NCBI GenBank assembly: GCA_023213395.1
Contig: CM041465.1
Span: 39,811,741-39,875,740 of the forward strand
Direction: 5' to 3'
From: Cycas panzhihuaensis
Lineage: Eukaryota > Cycadophyta
Length of the DNA: 64,000 nucleotides
Shown here in pieces: positions 45,729 through 57,810 of this stretch. The number at the start of each line of letters is the position of its first letter. Within the stretch, counting starts at the first letter, position 1. The notes below the pieces were generated by a model. The model searched no databases and was not told where the DNA came from. It worked only from the letters and a program-made list of their open reading frames with translations. The position numbers were made by a program, and so were the translations under genes.

Positions 45729-46124
45729 TCATTCTTGTGTCTCTTCAGGAGTTTGTTCAAATACTTCCCTTAGAAAATCCCAAGTTTCTTTAGCATTACT
45801 TGCATGTAGAATCATAGGAATGACAAAATAGAATTTGGAAGGAAGATCAACCTCTTTGAATGCAGCATGAATCATAATAAATGCATTTCTATTTTTCTTC
45901 TCAAGCATTTCCTTTTCTTTTTCATCCTTAGGGATATCATATTCATCAGTAACAATCTTCCACAAACCTCTAGCTATGAATAAACATCTCATTTTAATTA
46001 TCCAAAAGAAGTAGTCTTCACCATTACACTTAGGTGCTGGAAGAAACGAATCCCTTAAGTAATATTCATTTATTTCAAGAACATACATAACCACATCATT
46101 ATCCTCTATGATTGTAAATGTCAT
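45729..46124 (-). pseudogene. Gag core of element A (UBN2-type), nearly intact
   Basis: From the ATG at 46122-46124 an open frame of about 130 residues reads FLPAPKCNGEDYFFWIIKMR, LFIARGLWKIVTDEYDI, then a Lys/Glu-rich segment and NAKETWDFLREVFEQTPEE. This is the copia Gag pattern (N-x-x-x-Y-x-x-W-x-x-x-M). A stop comes 46 bp before the inserted element G, and the frame resumes beyond it as the acidic tail (34608-35001). No zinc knuckle, protease or pol follows, so the element could move only with help from another. Confidence 0.8.
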
Positions 46125-46130
46125 TTTCAA

Positions 46131-48815
46131 TCAACAAACTCACTTATCATCATTCTCAACAAAATTTCTCATGTCTCATGTCCATCATATTACTGACTTC
46201 ATCATCACATCAGTGCTTTATGCATCTCACATATGCCAAATAGTCACATACAAAGAATATCTAAAACACTTACTTCACCATAGAATCAAAGCTTATACCA
46301 CATACATCTCACAGAAATCATGCATACTTCACGTCACTATTAAATCACCAAGACACATCACACTTCACTTGATTGCTCACAATTCATTACTCATATGCAA
46401 CTCAACAAAGTCTTATAATAAACTCATCCTTCTTTACTCGTTCACATCATAAAAACATGCTTAATTTTGTCCTTAATACATCTAACAAAGTGTCCAATAT
46501 TATCAAAGATTCACAATTTCCTTATTTGACCACACATCCTTTATCATTTACCATAACATTACCATATCACCACAGCATGTCATTGCCATAATAGCCCATA
46601 AAGATCACATTCTAAAGAGTACTAAGTCACCCAACTTACTCATGTAAAACACATGCATAATCGCCTCAACAGAACACATGTAATGAAGTACTCAATTTCC
46701 ATATCATGCACATTCAATCAATATGATTTAATGACATGTCATAATGTAAAAATACTCTCATGTACACCATATGCAAGAAAGCCTTAAATAGGCACCTTAT
46801 ATTGCATCAACTCCCAACCTGATTTTCTCATGTAAACCATATACAAGAAAGTACCATACATTGTCACAAAGTCACTTAACAATCACTACATCACCATACA
46901 ACAACATCATTCATACATAAGCCATTTTTACAGTACCAATGTTTGCTTGTTCTCTATAGTTATTTTGACATTGATAGCTTGCCCTTTAGTCACCTTGCCT
47001 TCTTATCCATAACTGAATCATCCATATACTCTCACAAAATCACATACAGTAGGAGTATATCATCACTTCCATAATATGTACATGGCCTTTCGCATATACA
47101 ATTTGCGCATCTCTCCCACTGACATAAAGGCATAAAAGTAACCCCCCACCTTTCTCAGTAGTGAGATATCTAATAATTCTAGTGAATTTTCATTGGTATC
47201 GATGACAACATGAAATGAGTTATTCCCAGCTATAACTTCAACTGTAGTAAAAACGTTTTATCGTAATTTGGTCAGTCATATAAAGTCTTCAGATGGTATT
47301 TCATATCACTAAAATTAGTATATAATCTGAGTTCCTCCTTTGTGGGATCAATCCCACTGCTGAACTGGCTAAAGATTTGTCCCAAGGGCTTTCTAACTTC
47401 ATGTGACTATTGACTTGGAGGAGCAATCGCATACTCTCCTGGATGGTTTGGCCAGATATGCTTGCAGAAGTAGCCGCTTGATCTTTGAAGTTGTAGAAGA
47501 ATTTATCCCATGATTCGTTTACACTTAGTGGGTTGGATTACTAAGGCCACTGAAGCTCTTTACTATAAATGCTCGAAGTCCCATTCAAGAAATTGTTCAC
47601 AACTCTAGATAATGGCACAGATGGAGGCATCAGATCTTGTTGTAGCTTTTATCTTATGGTGTGAAAACATTGAACGTTTATTGTTGTGGAATAGCAAGAT
47701 TTAACCAATCACACTCTAAGAGTCATTCTGGCTGTTGTTATTGATATTCTAAACCACACCATGCCTTATGCTCATCTAGCCTCTCAAATTTCAGTATTGA
47801 AATCCTACCTTAAAGACTCTCCCATAAAATTATCTGGCTCGTATTAATGTCAAATAGCCATAGATTATATGGTGTAACGCGATAAAATATATAAACTGAT
47901 AGTGGATGAATACGTACGTGAAACAACAAACATTACAAACAATAAACAACACAGAGGAGACATAAATTTGCAATAAATATTAGCCAGGCAAATAGAAAAA
48001 AATCTATGATAGGCTAGAATATTTACGCAGTTATAAATGCTCCACAGGAGACTTGACCAAATGTTATAAAAAATGGGCAAAGCATGAATTACATAGATAT
48101 GTTATTGATGGTTGTGAGATATAATATAATAGCTGTAATATACACTCAAAATATATGTGATGTCAGGACTCTAAAGGATTAAAGGATTCAAAAGCAAATA
48201 GTGACTTTTTAAATCTCAACGATAATCAATATGTGACCAAAAACATTACATGGATGATTTAAAATAAATATCAACCAACTGAAGGCGACCACAATATCCT
48301 CTATGATAACAGAATGCAGGTTGCATCATTACATGGATGATTAAGATTCATGCTGACATAATGAAACACATGAGCGATATCATCATATATTTAACATAGC
48401 AGCGCTAAAATATATCGCGGTTTTAGTTTATATATCATGTGGTTTTATAAATTATATATGCATGCGAGGGTAGGTAGATCTGTAAAATATGCACAGTTAT
48501 GGCTCTCCAATTCAATGTCTAAACTAAATTAGTTTATTTTTCACGGCATGATCACAATCATGAGAAAACAAGAGGTTAAGGGAGTTACAAACAATTGGCA
48601 ACAAATTCTCTAAAGTCACCTCTCTAAATAGAATTATGGTTTTACAAAGCAAATTGGCAAACCTATAAACAAAGTCATCTCACATAACCTCAATGATGAC
48701 CAACTTACAATGAACTAGTCTTGCTCCACTTTAGCTCTAATTCGTTCTAAGGAATTAGGGTTTCATCAAACTCACTTAACCAGGCTTCACCTCGCTTAAC
48801 CTTGCTCTGATACCA
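46131..48815 (-). other. Long leader of element A, with strand-biased composition and a relic frame
   Basis: This is 2.7 kb between primer site and Gag. Its Gag-side kilobase (about 46110-47110) is strongly C-rich and G-poor on the + strand. Near 47303-47643 the - strand reads fairly open: LMPPSVPLSRVVNNFLNGTS, NESWDKFFYNFKDQAATSAS and SGQTIQESMRLLLQVNSH. I do not recognise this segment. The primer site is perfect at 48804-48815. Confidence 0.5.
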
Positions 48816-49047
48816 TGTTGAAAAATAGAACCTGCAATAAGATATCCGCAAATAGAACCAAACAGAACAAAAGCACCTCCACAGGATCAAATGATACCCT
48901 TAAGGTACCTTCATTGTATTAACAAAATATCATTACAACATGTTACAATATGATAAACAATATTGTGTATTTATAATACAAGTCATGATGGAAGAGTAGG
49001 ACCCACTTGCATATGGGACAAATCAAATGTGCATTAATATTCCAATA
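48816..49047 (-). repeat. 5' LTR of element A
   Basis: It begins TGTTGAAAAATAG, adjacent to a perfect primer site, and ends CCAATA followed by GTCTT. It matches 34087-34317. Confidence 0.95.
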
Positions 49048-49052
49048 GTCTT

Positions 49053-49737
49053 TTCTTTAAACTTGTGAAACTTGAACTTGAAAAAAACTTTAAAAATTTA
49101 TCTTTTAGCTTGATCATTATTAATTTGTCTCATCCTTTTAGTAAAGTGTGTCTCTTTACCATTGAGTGGTTCAAAAAATCTCTAAGTAAATATAGCTTGA
49201 TTTGAATAAATGTGAATGGGTGCAACTCTAACTTTGTCTCCTGAAACTTTGACTTTATCTTCTGAAATCTTTGTGTTATGAGTAACTATCATATCATAAG
49301 GTTTCTCCCCTTCAAATGGAGGATTTATTTCATGTGTGATAAGGTGATCATGTATTTGACTTGAATTATGTTCCTTGGTCTTTCCACCATAATCAACCTA
49401 GTTTGGCATCTGTCTCACATGTTTAATAGCATCAATGTTAAATTCATTTATATTGAGGGTTTCCCCTCTATAAATAGAATTCAAGGTGTCCCATACCAAT
49501 TTGGAAGTTGTTATTTCACAAACTTTAGAAAAAAACATTATCATCTATAGTGAAAAATAGTATAGTTAAGATTTCATTATCTTTTTTAATGTCTTCTTTA
49601 ATATTAAGATCATATTCATCTTATAAGGATTTTTAAAATTTATTTGTAATAAAATAATTTTACATTGTTTTATGTCATTGTGGAAAATTATGGTCATTAA
49701 ATATAGGGAATTGTATTTTATTTGGATTGATTGCCAT
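49053..49737 (-). pseudogene. Gag of element C (UBN2-type), broken
   Basis: From the ATG at 49735-49737 the - strand reads MAINPNKIQFPIFNDHNFPQ, then EYDLNIKEDIKKDNEILTIL and, in neighbouring frames, KLVWDTLNSIYRG-like sequence and NEFNIDAIKHVRQMPN. It corresponds to the N-terminal copia Gag domain. The tail (49053-49300) contains KISEDKVKVSGDKVRVAPIH and ends at the insertion of element A. The remaining coding part is at most a few residues plus the polypurine tract at 34049-34081, so the element never had pol in this copy. Confidence 0.65.
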
Positions 49738-52700
49738 TTATGTAGAAATTTTAGTACATAATAAGAAAAATGAATATGCTTTTACTAAGTGAAATTTTTA
49801 TACTCTTCAACAAAATATGTGCCTTTAGAAGGAATCAAAGAACTTAATAAATCAATAACCTTATATAATTTTAAATATACTTTTTGAAAGAACTATGCAA
49901 GTAATCACTTTAAAAAAATATAATGCCTTTTAAAGTAAATCATATTACCACTAGATGCAACTTTTGTAAGTTTAATAAGTAAATGATCTTTTCAATATTG
50001 AAAAAACGTTCTTTCAATAAGTGTATACATTTAGAATAACGGACAGCCTTCTATGGTATAATTCTAGATAAACTTTAAAATATAATGAATGTATAAACAA
50101 AATTGAATGTAATTAAGATCATTTTAACTATGCAAATCTAAATTGTAACTTTGATGATGAAAAATAAAGAATTCTTAAGCTTTTGATTTTTTAAATGAAT
50201 AAATACAAACTTGAGCAAGAAAATGATTTTTTTTATGCAAGAAATTTTTTTGTCTTGATGAAAATATATAATGTTGAAAATTTAAAAGATATAAGTATAG
50301 TTTTACTTTAGAAAAATGAAGAAGAAACTTAAAAAAAAAATGAATTATACCTGTTTAAGTTGTAGAACCACTTGGCTTGTTACTTACTTTAGATGTATAT
50401 GATCAATTTCTGCTAGAAATCAGTTTAAAAGAGGCTATATAGAATTCAAATGAAATCCTCAAATATGTATTACAAGTGATCAATAAGAAATAAAATAAAA
50501 AACTCCTTAAAAGAAAAGTTTAGAAGACAAGCCTATTGGGATATTTTAAATGCTCAAGTTGAGCAGCTTCAAAGCTATACTAAACAATGTCAAAATAAAG
50601 TGAAATTACACCAATTTGAAGATCAATGAAATATCTAGTCAATGGAATTAACCGTTTTGAAAACAGATTCATACAAGTCAAGATTTTAATATACAAAAGA
50701 TACAATCCTCTTTTTGAGGCTTAATGGGAGCCTGGGCTTAAAATATTATGAAATGCTAGTAAAAAGTTTATAGAATAATGTAAAATAATAAAAAATAATT
50801 TAGAGACTTACTTAATATACTTTTTAGTTAATAAACTTGAGAAATAATGTATAGAAATATGTAATAATGATAAATTTAAAGTTGTTATATACCTCAATTT
50901 TGATAGTTTAGAGTACCTACAAAATAGACTCAAAATGAAATAAAAATAACTTAAACCTATAGATCTCTAAAAAATCTTTCACTAGAATTAGACGGTACTC
51001 AATTCTGATCTATGAAGTTCAAGATATTAAAGAAACTGTTAAAAGTGTCTTTCAAAGGTTAATAAAAGTGGTAGCATAAACAAAATCAATTTTGACTTAC
51101 TCATACTTGTAAGATAATGAGTCAAATTAAGCAAAAATTACCTTCATGTAGTAGTGCTCTGAATCAATATTTCAATAAATTTTGCGGTTTGGAAATCTGA
51201 TTTCTGGTTGAGGAGATACAGTTGAAAATGTAAGTAGTATTTTTTATGTAAATATGTTAAAAAACACTAAAGTGTCATTTTCACCGATTAAAATAATAAT
51301 TAAAACAAATGTTAAAAAATAAAATGAGTAGATGGTGATGAAGTTTGCTAAAAATAGATTGTTGCAGAGAAGATCTGGGTAAAAAATAATCTCTCGGTGA
51401 TAAAATACACCTTGATAAAAAAAGAAATTTTGTAATAATAACTCAAAAAGCTTTGAAAAAAAAAATTAATGTTAAACTGACTAGAAATAGGTCAAATCAG
51501 CTCCAAATATTGTAAATAACCAGTCAAAATTATACCTTAGAAAATTTTAGACTTAATGAGATATGTTTCATTAGAAACCGATACTACAGTAAAGAGATAT
51601 GGCAAAAATTAGCTAGGTATCTTATGTTTTAAGAAAAAAATTAAAAATAATAATAAAAGAAAAAAAGTTTATAACTTGAGATAAGCCCCTTTAATAAACA
51701 AACTAAAGGTCACGTTAGTTTGAGGTGACTAGGGGATTACAACCTGAAGGGCGCTATGAGCTTAATACACGAATTTTAAAAATTTATATAATAAAATTTA
51801 ATTAATCATAAACTTTATAAAAAAAAAAGGTAACATAGGGCGTCGAACGCCAAATATGGGCATCAGCCAAAGAGATAGTACAGTGACAAAAGTAAAATAA
51901 AATTTCCTATCTCAGAGCTAAGTTGAAGTATGCACACATAGGATACCCAAGTAGGGATATTCAGATTTTATAAAAAAAATTCAAAAAAAAAAAAAAAAAA
52001 ACAATCAAAGGCTAATGAAAAATATGAGAAAATAGAGTTAAGGTTGGATCTCACTCTGTAAGTGGCGAAATAAGGTGAAATTTATAGAAAACAAGGTGTC
52101 TTGGGCATCTAGGTGCTGGTAAAATTTCACGACAATCTATTGCTTATGCGTTGAGAACAAGGCTATAGATCGAATAGAAGCCAAATGAAGTAGTAGTCGA
52201 TTAAGATGAGAAATCTCACTGTACGATCAATAAAATCGTGAATTATTTTTTTCACTAGATCATTGGCTCAACAAGAATCACAATGAGTGGTTACTTGTAG
52301 GAGTTTCGAGTGCTAGATCTACTGCACAAGTTTGCCGAATTGAGGGTATTAGGTTGCCCAAAAAATAAACTTGAAAAATAAACATAAAATGAAAAAATAT
52401 TTTTTTGATCTGATAAATAACTAAACACCTTCAAAATTTAACTAGATGTGGGTGTAGAGGGTCTATAGAGATAGATCAATAAAAAAAATTTCAAAAAAAT
52501 ATAATTTTTTATATAAAAAATCAAAAAATATATCAATAGAAGGATGCACTTAGAGGGAAAACTTTAATAGGTTAGATCTCACCAATGGAGAAACGAAATC
52601 TGACAAAACTGGAGGAGTACTTTGATATAGTTGATGGCAAGATATTTCTTAAATTTCATCACAAATAAATGCTTATATGCAGAGAATGAAGCTCTAGTTC

Positions 52701-53535
52701 CCAGGGAGGTCGTACGCCTATATGGAGACTGTGTGACTTAAGAAATGCTTAAAATTATGCTGAACTTCCTTGGTCTATCTTGTATCAGACTTGCACCCTT
52801 GTTACACAAAAAAATTAATGAAAAAGGAAGCCAAAATAATTAAATGAGAGAAGGGGCAGTGGGGTTTTATTGCAAAAAAAAAAGTCAAACTTTCAGGAGG
52901 GATATCTCTTCGTCAGAGCATTAAAAATTGAAACCGTCAAATTTGGTGAAGAGTTGATTAAGAGAGCTTCAAAATAACTGGTGATTTACTATGGTTTTGT
53001 TTAGTGTGGAGACTGCACCAGCCTGTAAAACCATAAGTTCCTTCTTAAACCTTAAAAAAATGGTGAATAGACAATAAAATCTTATAAAATATCAAATGAA
53101 AATTTAGTATAACTTCTCCAAAAAACTTGTGAGGCTGAATATGCACCAAATATTACATAGATCTAAAGAAATATTGAATAAATAGATAAAATATACTAAA
53201 AAATAGTTAAATATTTAATAAAATATGTAAATCTTATTAATAAAAACTTTGTAGAGTGATGAAATCTTGAATATTTACTAATTGCAGATATGTCCCTACA
53301 CAGATTTATGAAAATATGTGTTATTTTACAAATATAAATCAGAAATAATCATATCTTTAATGAAAAATAATGCAAGAAACTATTAATAATCTTTATAGAA
53401 AATGAATATAATTAAGATTTGACTTACCGTGAGTAGATCTTCTATATATGTTAATGAATCTTCTTTCTTCTCAAAAAAAAATTTAACAGGCCAAAATCTG
53501 AGCAACAGGCCAACAACTTGTGCTATGATACCAAA
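49738..53535 (-). other. Very long AT-rich leader of element C
   Basis: Nearly 3.8 kb without a convincing reading frame on either strand. It has scattered poly-A runs (for example about 51990-52010) and a primer site at 53522-53533. The size rivals leaders of large non-autonomous derivatives. Confidence 0.55.
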
Positions 53536-53911
53536 TGAAGGATTATACAATAATGGAGACAGAGTAGAGTATAATCAAATAATCAAAACATTATAGCATA
53601 AACATATAAACTTTTTGTATTCAATCCATCTTTGAGTGAGTATATAGCAAATTTTAATATAGGCAGTGTCTAAAGACACTAGGGTTACACACCCTTCTAA
53701 ATATATAATTTGGGGGAGGAGGGAAATTCCTCAACCCTTAAAATTTAAACAACAATAAAATATTACATAACTCAACAAGTTAACTCAAATCAACTTAACC
53801 TTACCTAACTTACTTTCACATATGTGCACCCACATGTGTGAAAGGTGGGAGTGGGGTGTGCACCCACATGTGTGAAAGGTGGGAGTGGGGTAATAATAAT
53901 TAACCCCAATA
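53536..53911 (-). repeat. 5' LTR of element C
   Basis: It matches 33672-34048 and contains a perfect 34-bp tandem duplication (53823-53856 and 53857-53890, beginning TGTGCACCCACATG). The diverged equivalent pair is also in the other LTR. The outer terminus is ATA instead of ACA. Confidence 0.95.
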
Positions 53912-53916
53912 TAAAT

Positions 53917-54395
53917 ATACTTAATCATAAAATAAATAGTAATAGTAATAATAATAAATAAGTATAATTTAAGGAATTAAAAATGAACAAGTTAAATATA
54001 GAAAAAAAGGAATGATCCCTAGTGTATTATGATTGGATATTATTGAAATGAGAAAATGATAGGTTAAACTTAGGTATCATTCAAAGAATACAATGCCATC
54101 TTCACACGGTCATATAAAGACTTAAAAGACATTTCACCAAAGATAAGAGTGCATTAAATAGATCTTACAAAAGGAGTAAAACTATTTAATTAGAGATCAT
54201 ATTATGTGAACCTGAAATTTAGAGAAAAGGTTAAGTTTCAATTAAATAAGATGTTTGAAGCAAGGGATATATACAGGGTTAACTACAATGATTGGGTTAG
54301 ACTAGTAGTGATAATTCTTAAAAAGAATGGAAAATATAAGGTTTTTGTTTAATGTAATAAAGAATGATCCTTTCCCAATATAAGTCTTTGTTTTT
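53917..54395 (+). pseudogene. Gypsy element D: RT fragment
   Basis: This continues the + strand element cut at 33671. At about 54175-54390 it reads FREKVKFQLNKMFEARDIYR, then VNYNDWVRLVVIILKKNGKY and KVFV. It is the RT motif 1-2 region (compare PVMVVPKKNGKIRV in element G), and breaks off at a T-rich junction with an oppositely oriented gag fragment. Confidence 0.75.
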
Positions 54396-55020
54396 TTTTA
54401 ATTCTATAATTAATCTTTGGATTTCACATAAGATTTGTTTAGGTTGTATTTCATAGATGATTTTAATTTTGGTTGCAACCCATTTATAAAGGAACTTTTT
54501 AGTAGAAAATTTGGTAATTTATTTCCATCTATAATATTACTAACTATTATAGTCATTTGACAAACATAATCTACTATTGACTCTCTTGGTATCTGCTTCA
54601 ATTTCCCTAGTATTTATATTATTTCTCTGTTACTACTTAAATTTCTGAAATCTCTCTTGGAACTCTATAGTTATCTTTTCCCATGTTTTGTTCTTCATAT
54701 TTGCCTCCTTGCCCCATACTAGTAGCACTCCCCTTAAGGTATATATAAATCTCATTTTTATATCTTCTTTGTTTATAATTTTTCTTACGTAAATCGTATA
54801 TTTTTTGAAAGCTACAATACTCAATGGCATCCATTATTCTATCAAATGTTATATGGCTAAAAGAATTTTCATTATAATACCTTAATAATGCCATCTTTGA
54901 AGATGTCTTACCATATGGCATACTCACAATTATTGTATTGATAGACTTTGGTGACAACATTGACTCTAGTGTTGTCTCCTTACTTCCCTTGAACAATGGG
55001 TTACTCAAATTTTTTTAAAT
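54396..55020 (-). pseudogene. Gypsy gag fragment (element N), relative of element G
   Basis: Pieces 54410-54601, 54633-54830 and 54637-55008 read KQIPRESIVDYVCQMTIIVS, SSFINGLQPKLKSSMKYNLN, YTLRGVLLVWGKEANMKNKT and EFQERFQKFK. They align with the Gag core of element G (CMLRGVPLAWYKE; KERFQKF). The fragment runs opposite to the neighbouring RT piece. Confidence 0.8.
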
Positions 55021-55883
55021 GTATTTTTCCTTCTAAAGCCAATGCTTGAATGGCTAATGATGTATATATTTGGAATGTATCATTCCTTGCTTTGGAAATG
55101 TATTAAATAATGTTCTTATGAAGTAGTTTAACTTGTTTTAGAACCTTCCTCTTTATTTTATTATTACTTATACTCTTTGAGCTTTCTGTTGGGCTAGAGT
55201 TCTCTTTACCCTTTGTTAGTATCCCTTTATGATCATATATATTGGCCTTATCTATTTCAAGGGTTGGTTATACTACTATAGCACCTTCTTCACTTTTAGC
55301 AATCCAAGGTGTTAGTAACCCACTTCCCTATGATATTTGGTGGACTTATCCCTTGTCTTATCTCTTGGTAGTTTACCCCTCTTATTCACCCATTGTAATT
55401 TACTCAACTTGGCCTAACATATTGCCCTTTAAGAGCTTGACTCTAAAATTTCATCACTTAAAGGCTTCTTAGGTAGAATTGGAAGGTCCCCTAATTATTG
55501 TTGTTTAGTTAGACATTGCCATAATGGTGATAATTAAGGTCCTTTGGTATTTATTCATACACTCTCATCCCTTCTTATAGCCTCAAATTCTTCTCTACAC
55601 AATGATTTTATCAACAAAACTAATGTTGACTAATAGACTGGCACACTGATTATCCTAAAACTACCTATTTTTTCACATATGTTTTTATCACCTTGATATT
55701 AATCTCTTCATGTCTCATACATATGAATATTATTTTATCCTAAAAGTCATAACCATTCAAGTGACTCAAGTTTTCATAATAAAATACAATTATATTTTGT
55801 TAGCACATATCATTTCCATACATTTATATATTCATTTTCTATTGTGATCTTAATGTTTACAAAGAATTATTCCCTTTGTTAGG
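55021..55883 (-). other. Gag N-terminus, primer region and LTR remnant of element N
   Basis: 55440-55640 aligns with 44700-44870 of element G: GGTAGAATTGGAAGGTCCCC against GGTGGCATTGGAAGGTCCCC, and AAAACTAATGTTGACT against GGAACCAATGTTGACT. The LTR after 55634 is not clearly similar to that of G. The rest is AT-rich with no recognised gene. Confidence 0.55.
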
Positions 55884-56194
55884 TGAAGGATCTAGCTGTC
55901 ATACTCCATTATACTAAAGTAATGACATATAATAAGATCAAAATGAAGAGAATAAGATTGAGAGCAAAAATAAGAGGTGAGAATTATGACTCTAGCATTC
56001 ACATTCAGCCTTATATAATAGAGGATGTGCATTAGGGTTTCTAAAAGAGTTTCTTGCCTAATGACATTATCTCAAAATTGCACTTAAATGTAAATGAAAT
56101 TACATTTAACTATGTGACGTAGCTAACCTAAAATCGCCTTTATATAATTAATCTAATGACCTTGATGCATTAACATTCATCAATCCCCCTCCTT
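55884..56194 (-). repeat. 3' LTR of element K with polypurine tract
   Basis: About 300 bp starting TGAAGGATCTAGCTG and ending CATTCATCA, with a CTTATATAATAG TATA-like box near 56010. The adjoining AAGGAGGGGGAT (- strand) marks the polypurine tract. Confidence 0.65.
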
Positions 56195-57800
56195 AATGGT
56201 AAAAGGTTATTATGATAAAATCTATTCTATGATGTCTTCACTTGAGTCTCATTATTACATTGACATTTTTGTGGGAAAACTTTCATGGGGAATAAAAACC
56301 CATAAACTTTCTAAGATTTATAGCCCTTTAAATCAAAATGGTTAAGGTGGCTCTTGATGTAGTTTGATAGTCAAGCAGCTTAAATGTGTAGCTTGATCTA
56401 CTGAGCCTTTATATACTATTTGGTTATTCTCCATGCCCTTTCAAGTTTTTACAGGTTCTAATTTTCCAAGACTAGTACAATCCTTATCCTTCTATGTCCA
56501 CAAGGGGTTTTCACAAATAGGATAGAGCAGAGACTTACTCTTATTCTTTCATGCCCACAAGTGGTTTTCATGAATGGAATAGAGTATGATAATCATATTG
56601 TTATCTCCTCCAATTAGTTAGAGATAGAGGTCTAAAGGTTGAGCTGCCTATGAAACTATTCAAACTTCACCCTTTATAGTAGTTTGGTGAAGATATTAGC
56701 CACTTGATCTATTGTAAGGTAGTACTCTAGTTGAATTATGCCATCATAAACTAGTTCTCAAATACTATGGATTTTTGTACTTATTTATTTGGTACGATCA
56801 TGAAATACAGGATTTTCGCCATATGGATTACTAATTAATTATCTACACGAACTCTAGTAGGATTTGTTTAGGTGATATTTAATGTTTCTAATAATTTCTT
56901 AAGGTATATCACCTCCTTGTTGGTCTCAGAAGCAACAATGTATTTAGTTTTGGCAGTTGAACTAGTAATTATCTTCTATTGTCTAGATCTCTATGATATT
57001 GGTGCTGTTTCAAGAAACATTACGTACCTGAATATGGATCTCCCTTTGTCTTTATCTCTGGAAAAGTCTGAGTCTGTATATACATATAGTTTGAACTATG
57101 AATTGGGTTTATATAATAGATTATATCTGTTAGTCATATTAAGGTACTTTAACACTCGTACTACTGCCTGCCAGTAATTTTGCTTAGGATTTTTCATATA
57201 ACGAGCAAGAATGTTGATAGAGTATGTAGTATCAAATCTTGTATTAGTAGTATAGATGAGACTACCTACAAGTTGTCTATAAAGTGTTACATCTGCTTCT
57301 TGATGATCACCATCAGCTGTCAGTTTAATATTGGGTTCTATTAGAGCGGCTATAGTTCAAGCATCTTCTAACAAAAAGTTTATTAAAAGATCGTTGATGT
57401 ATTTTTCATAAAGAAAAAGGATTTTGCCATATTTCTGAGTGACTTCAATCTCCAAGTAGTATTTCATCAACTCAACGTTAGATAGTTCAAATATTTTAGC
57501 TAAGTCCTTTAGCTAGTCGATTGCACATTCATTGTTCCCCGTTATAAGTATATCATCCATAAAGATTAAGAGATAAGTGACTTTATCTTTTTAGTGTTTG
57601 ATGAATAATGTTGTATTAATATCCTGGTAGTCACAATCTTCATATCCAAGTTGCCTCACAATCTTCATATCCAAGTTGCCTTATTCCTTTTGACAACTTA
57701 GTGAACCAAGCATGAAGGGCTTGTTTAAGGCTGTATAAGGGCTTTTTGAGCCTGCACACCTTATGCTCTAGAAAAATAATCTTAAATCCTTTAGGCTGAG
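56195..57800 (-). pseudogene. Element K RNase H and C-terminal RT
   Basis: After about 400 bp of untranslated sequence, the - strand shows copia RNase H traces (VADIFTKLL-like near 56690; a SGYIYTDSDFSRDKDKGRSI-like stretch near 57030-57090). RT then has the active site FMDD intact at 57552-57563, followed by LITGNNECAI. A perfect 25-bp tandem duplication (57631-57680) shifts the frame. Stops are numerous. Confidence 0.8.
57631..57680. repeat. Perfect 25-bp tandem duplication in RT
   Basis: Units 57631-57655 and 57656-57680 are identical, beginning TCACAATCTTCATATCCAAG. The length is not a multiple of three, so it shifts the frame. Confidence 0.97.
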
Positions 57801-57810
57801 CCATGTAGAT

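Larger units (their letters stand above)
34087..49047 (-). mobile_element. Element A: second Gag-only non-autonomous element
   Basis: LTRs of 231 and 232 bp (34087-34317 and 48816-49047), about 9 percent different by eye, are flanked by a perfect GTCTT duplication (34082-34086 and 49048-49052). A perfect primer site lies on the - strand at 48804-48815. Without gypsy element G its length is about 4.3 kb: a 2.7-kb leader, one Gag frame (45729-46124) and an acidic tail (34608-35001). There is no pol. It sits next to the polypurine tract of element C. Confidence 0.95.
33672..53911 (-). mobile_element. Element C: non-autonomous copia-type element with Gag only
   Basis: LTRs of 377 and 376 bp (33672-34048 and 53536-53911) are flanked by a perfect TAAAT duplication (33667-33671 and 53912-53916). 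Primer site TGGTATCATAGC lies on the - strand at 53522-53533 and polypurine tract AAGGGGGAGAA next to 34049. Without nested element A the internal part is about 4.5 kb: a 3.8-kb leader and one Gag-like frame (49053-49737). There is no protease, integrase or RT. It interrupts gypsy element D and is interrupted by element A. Confidence 0.95.

Noticed and set aside
45729-46124. Considered as an independent host gene
   Set aside because: Its Gag pattern and position between a primer site with LTR and the matching 3' LTR make it part of element A.
56872-57177. + strand open frame with hydrophobic segments
   Set aside because: It is antisense to the RNase H/RT region of element K.
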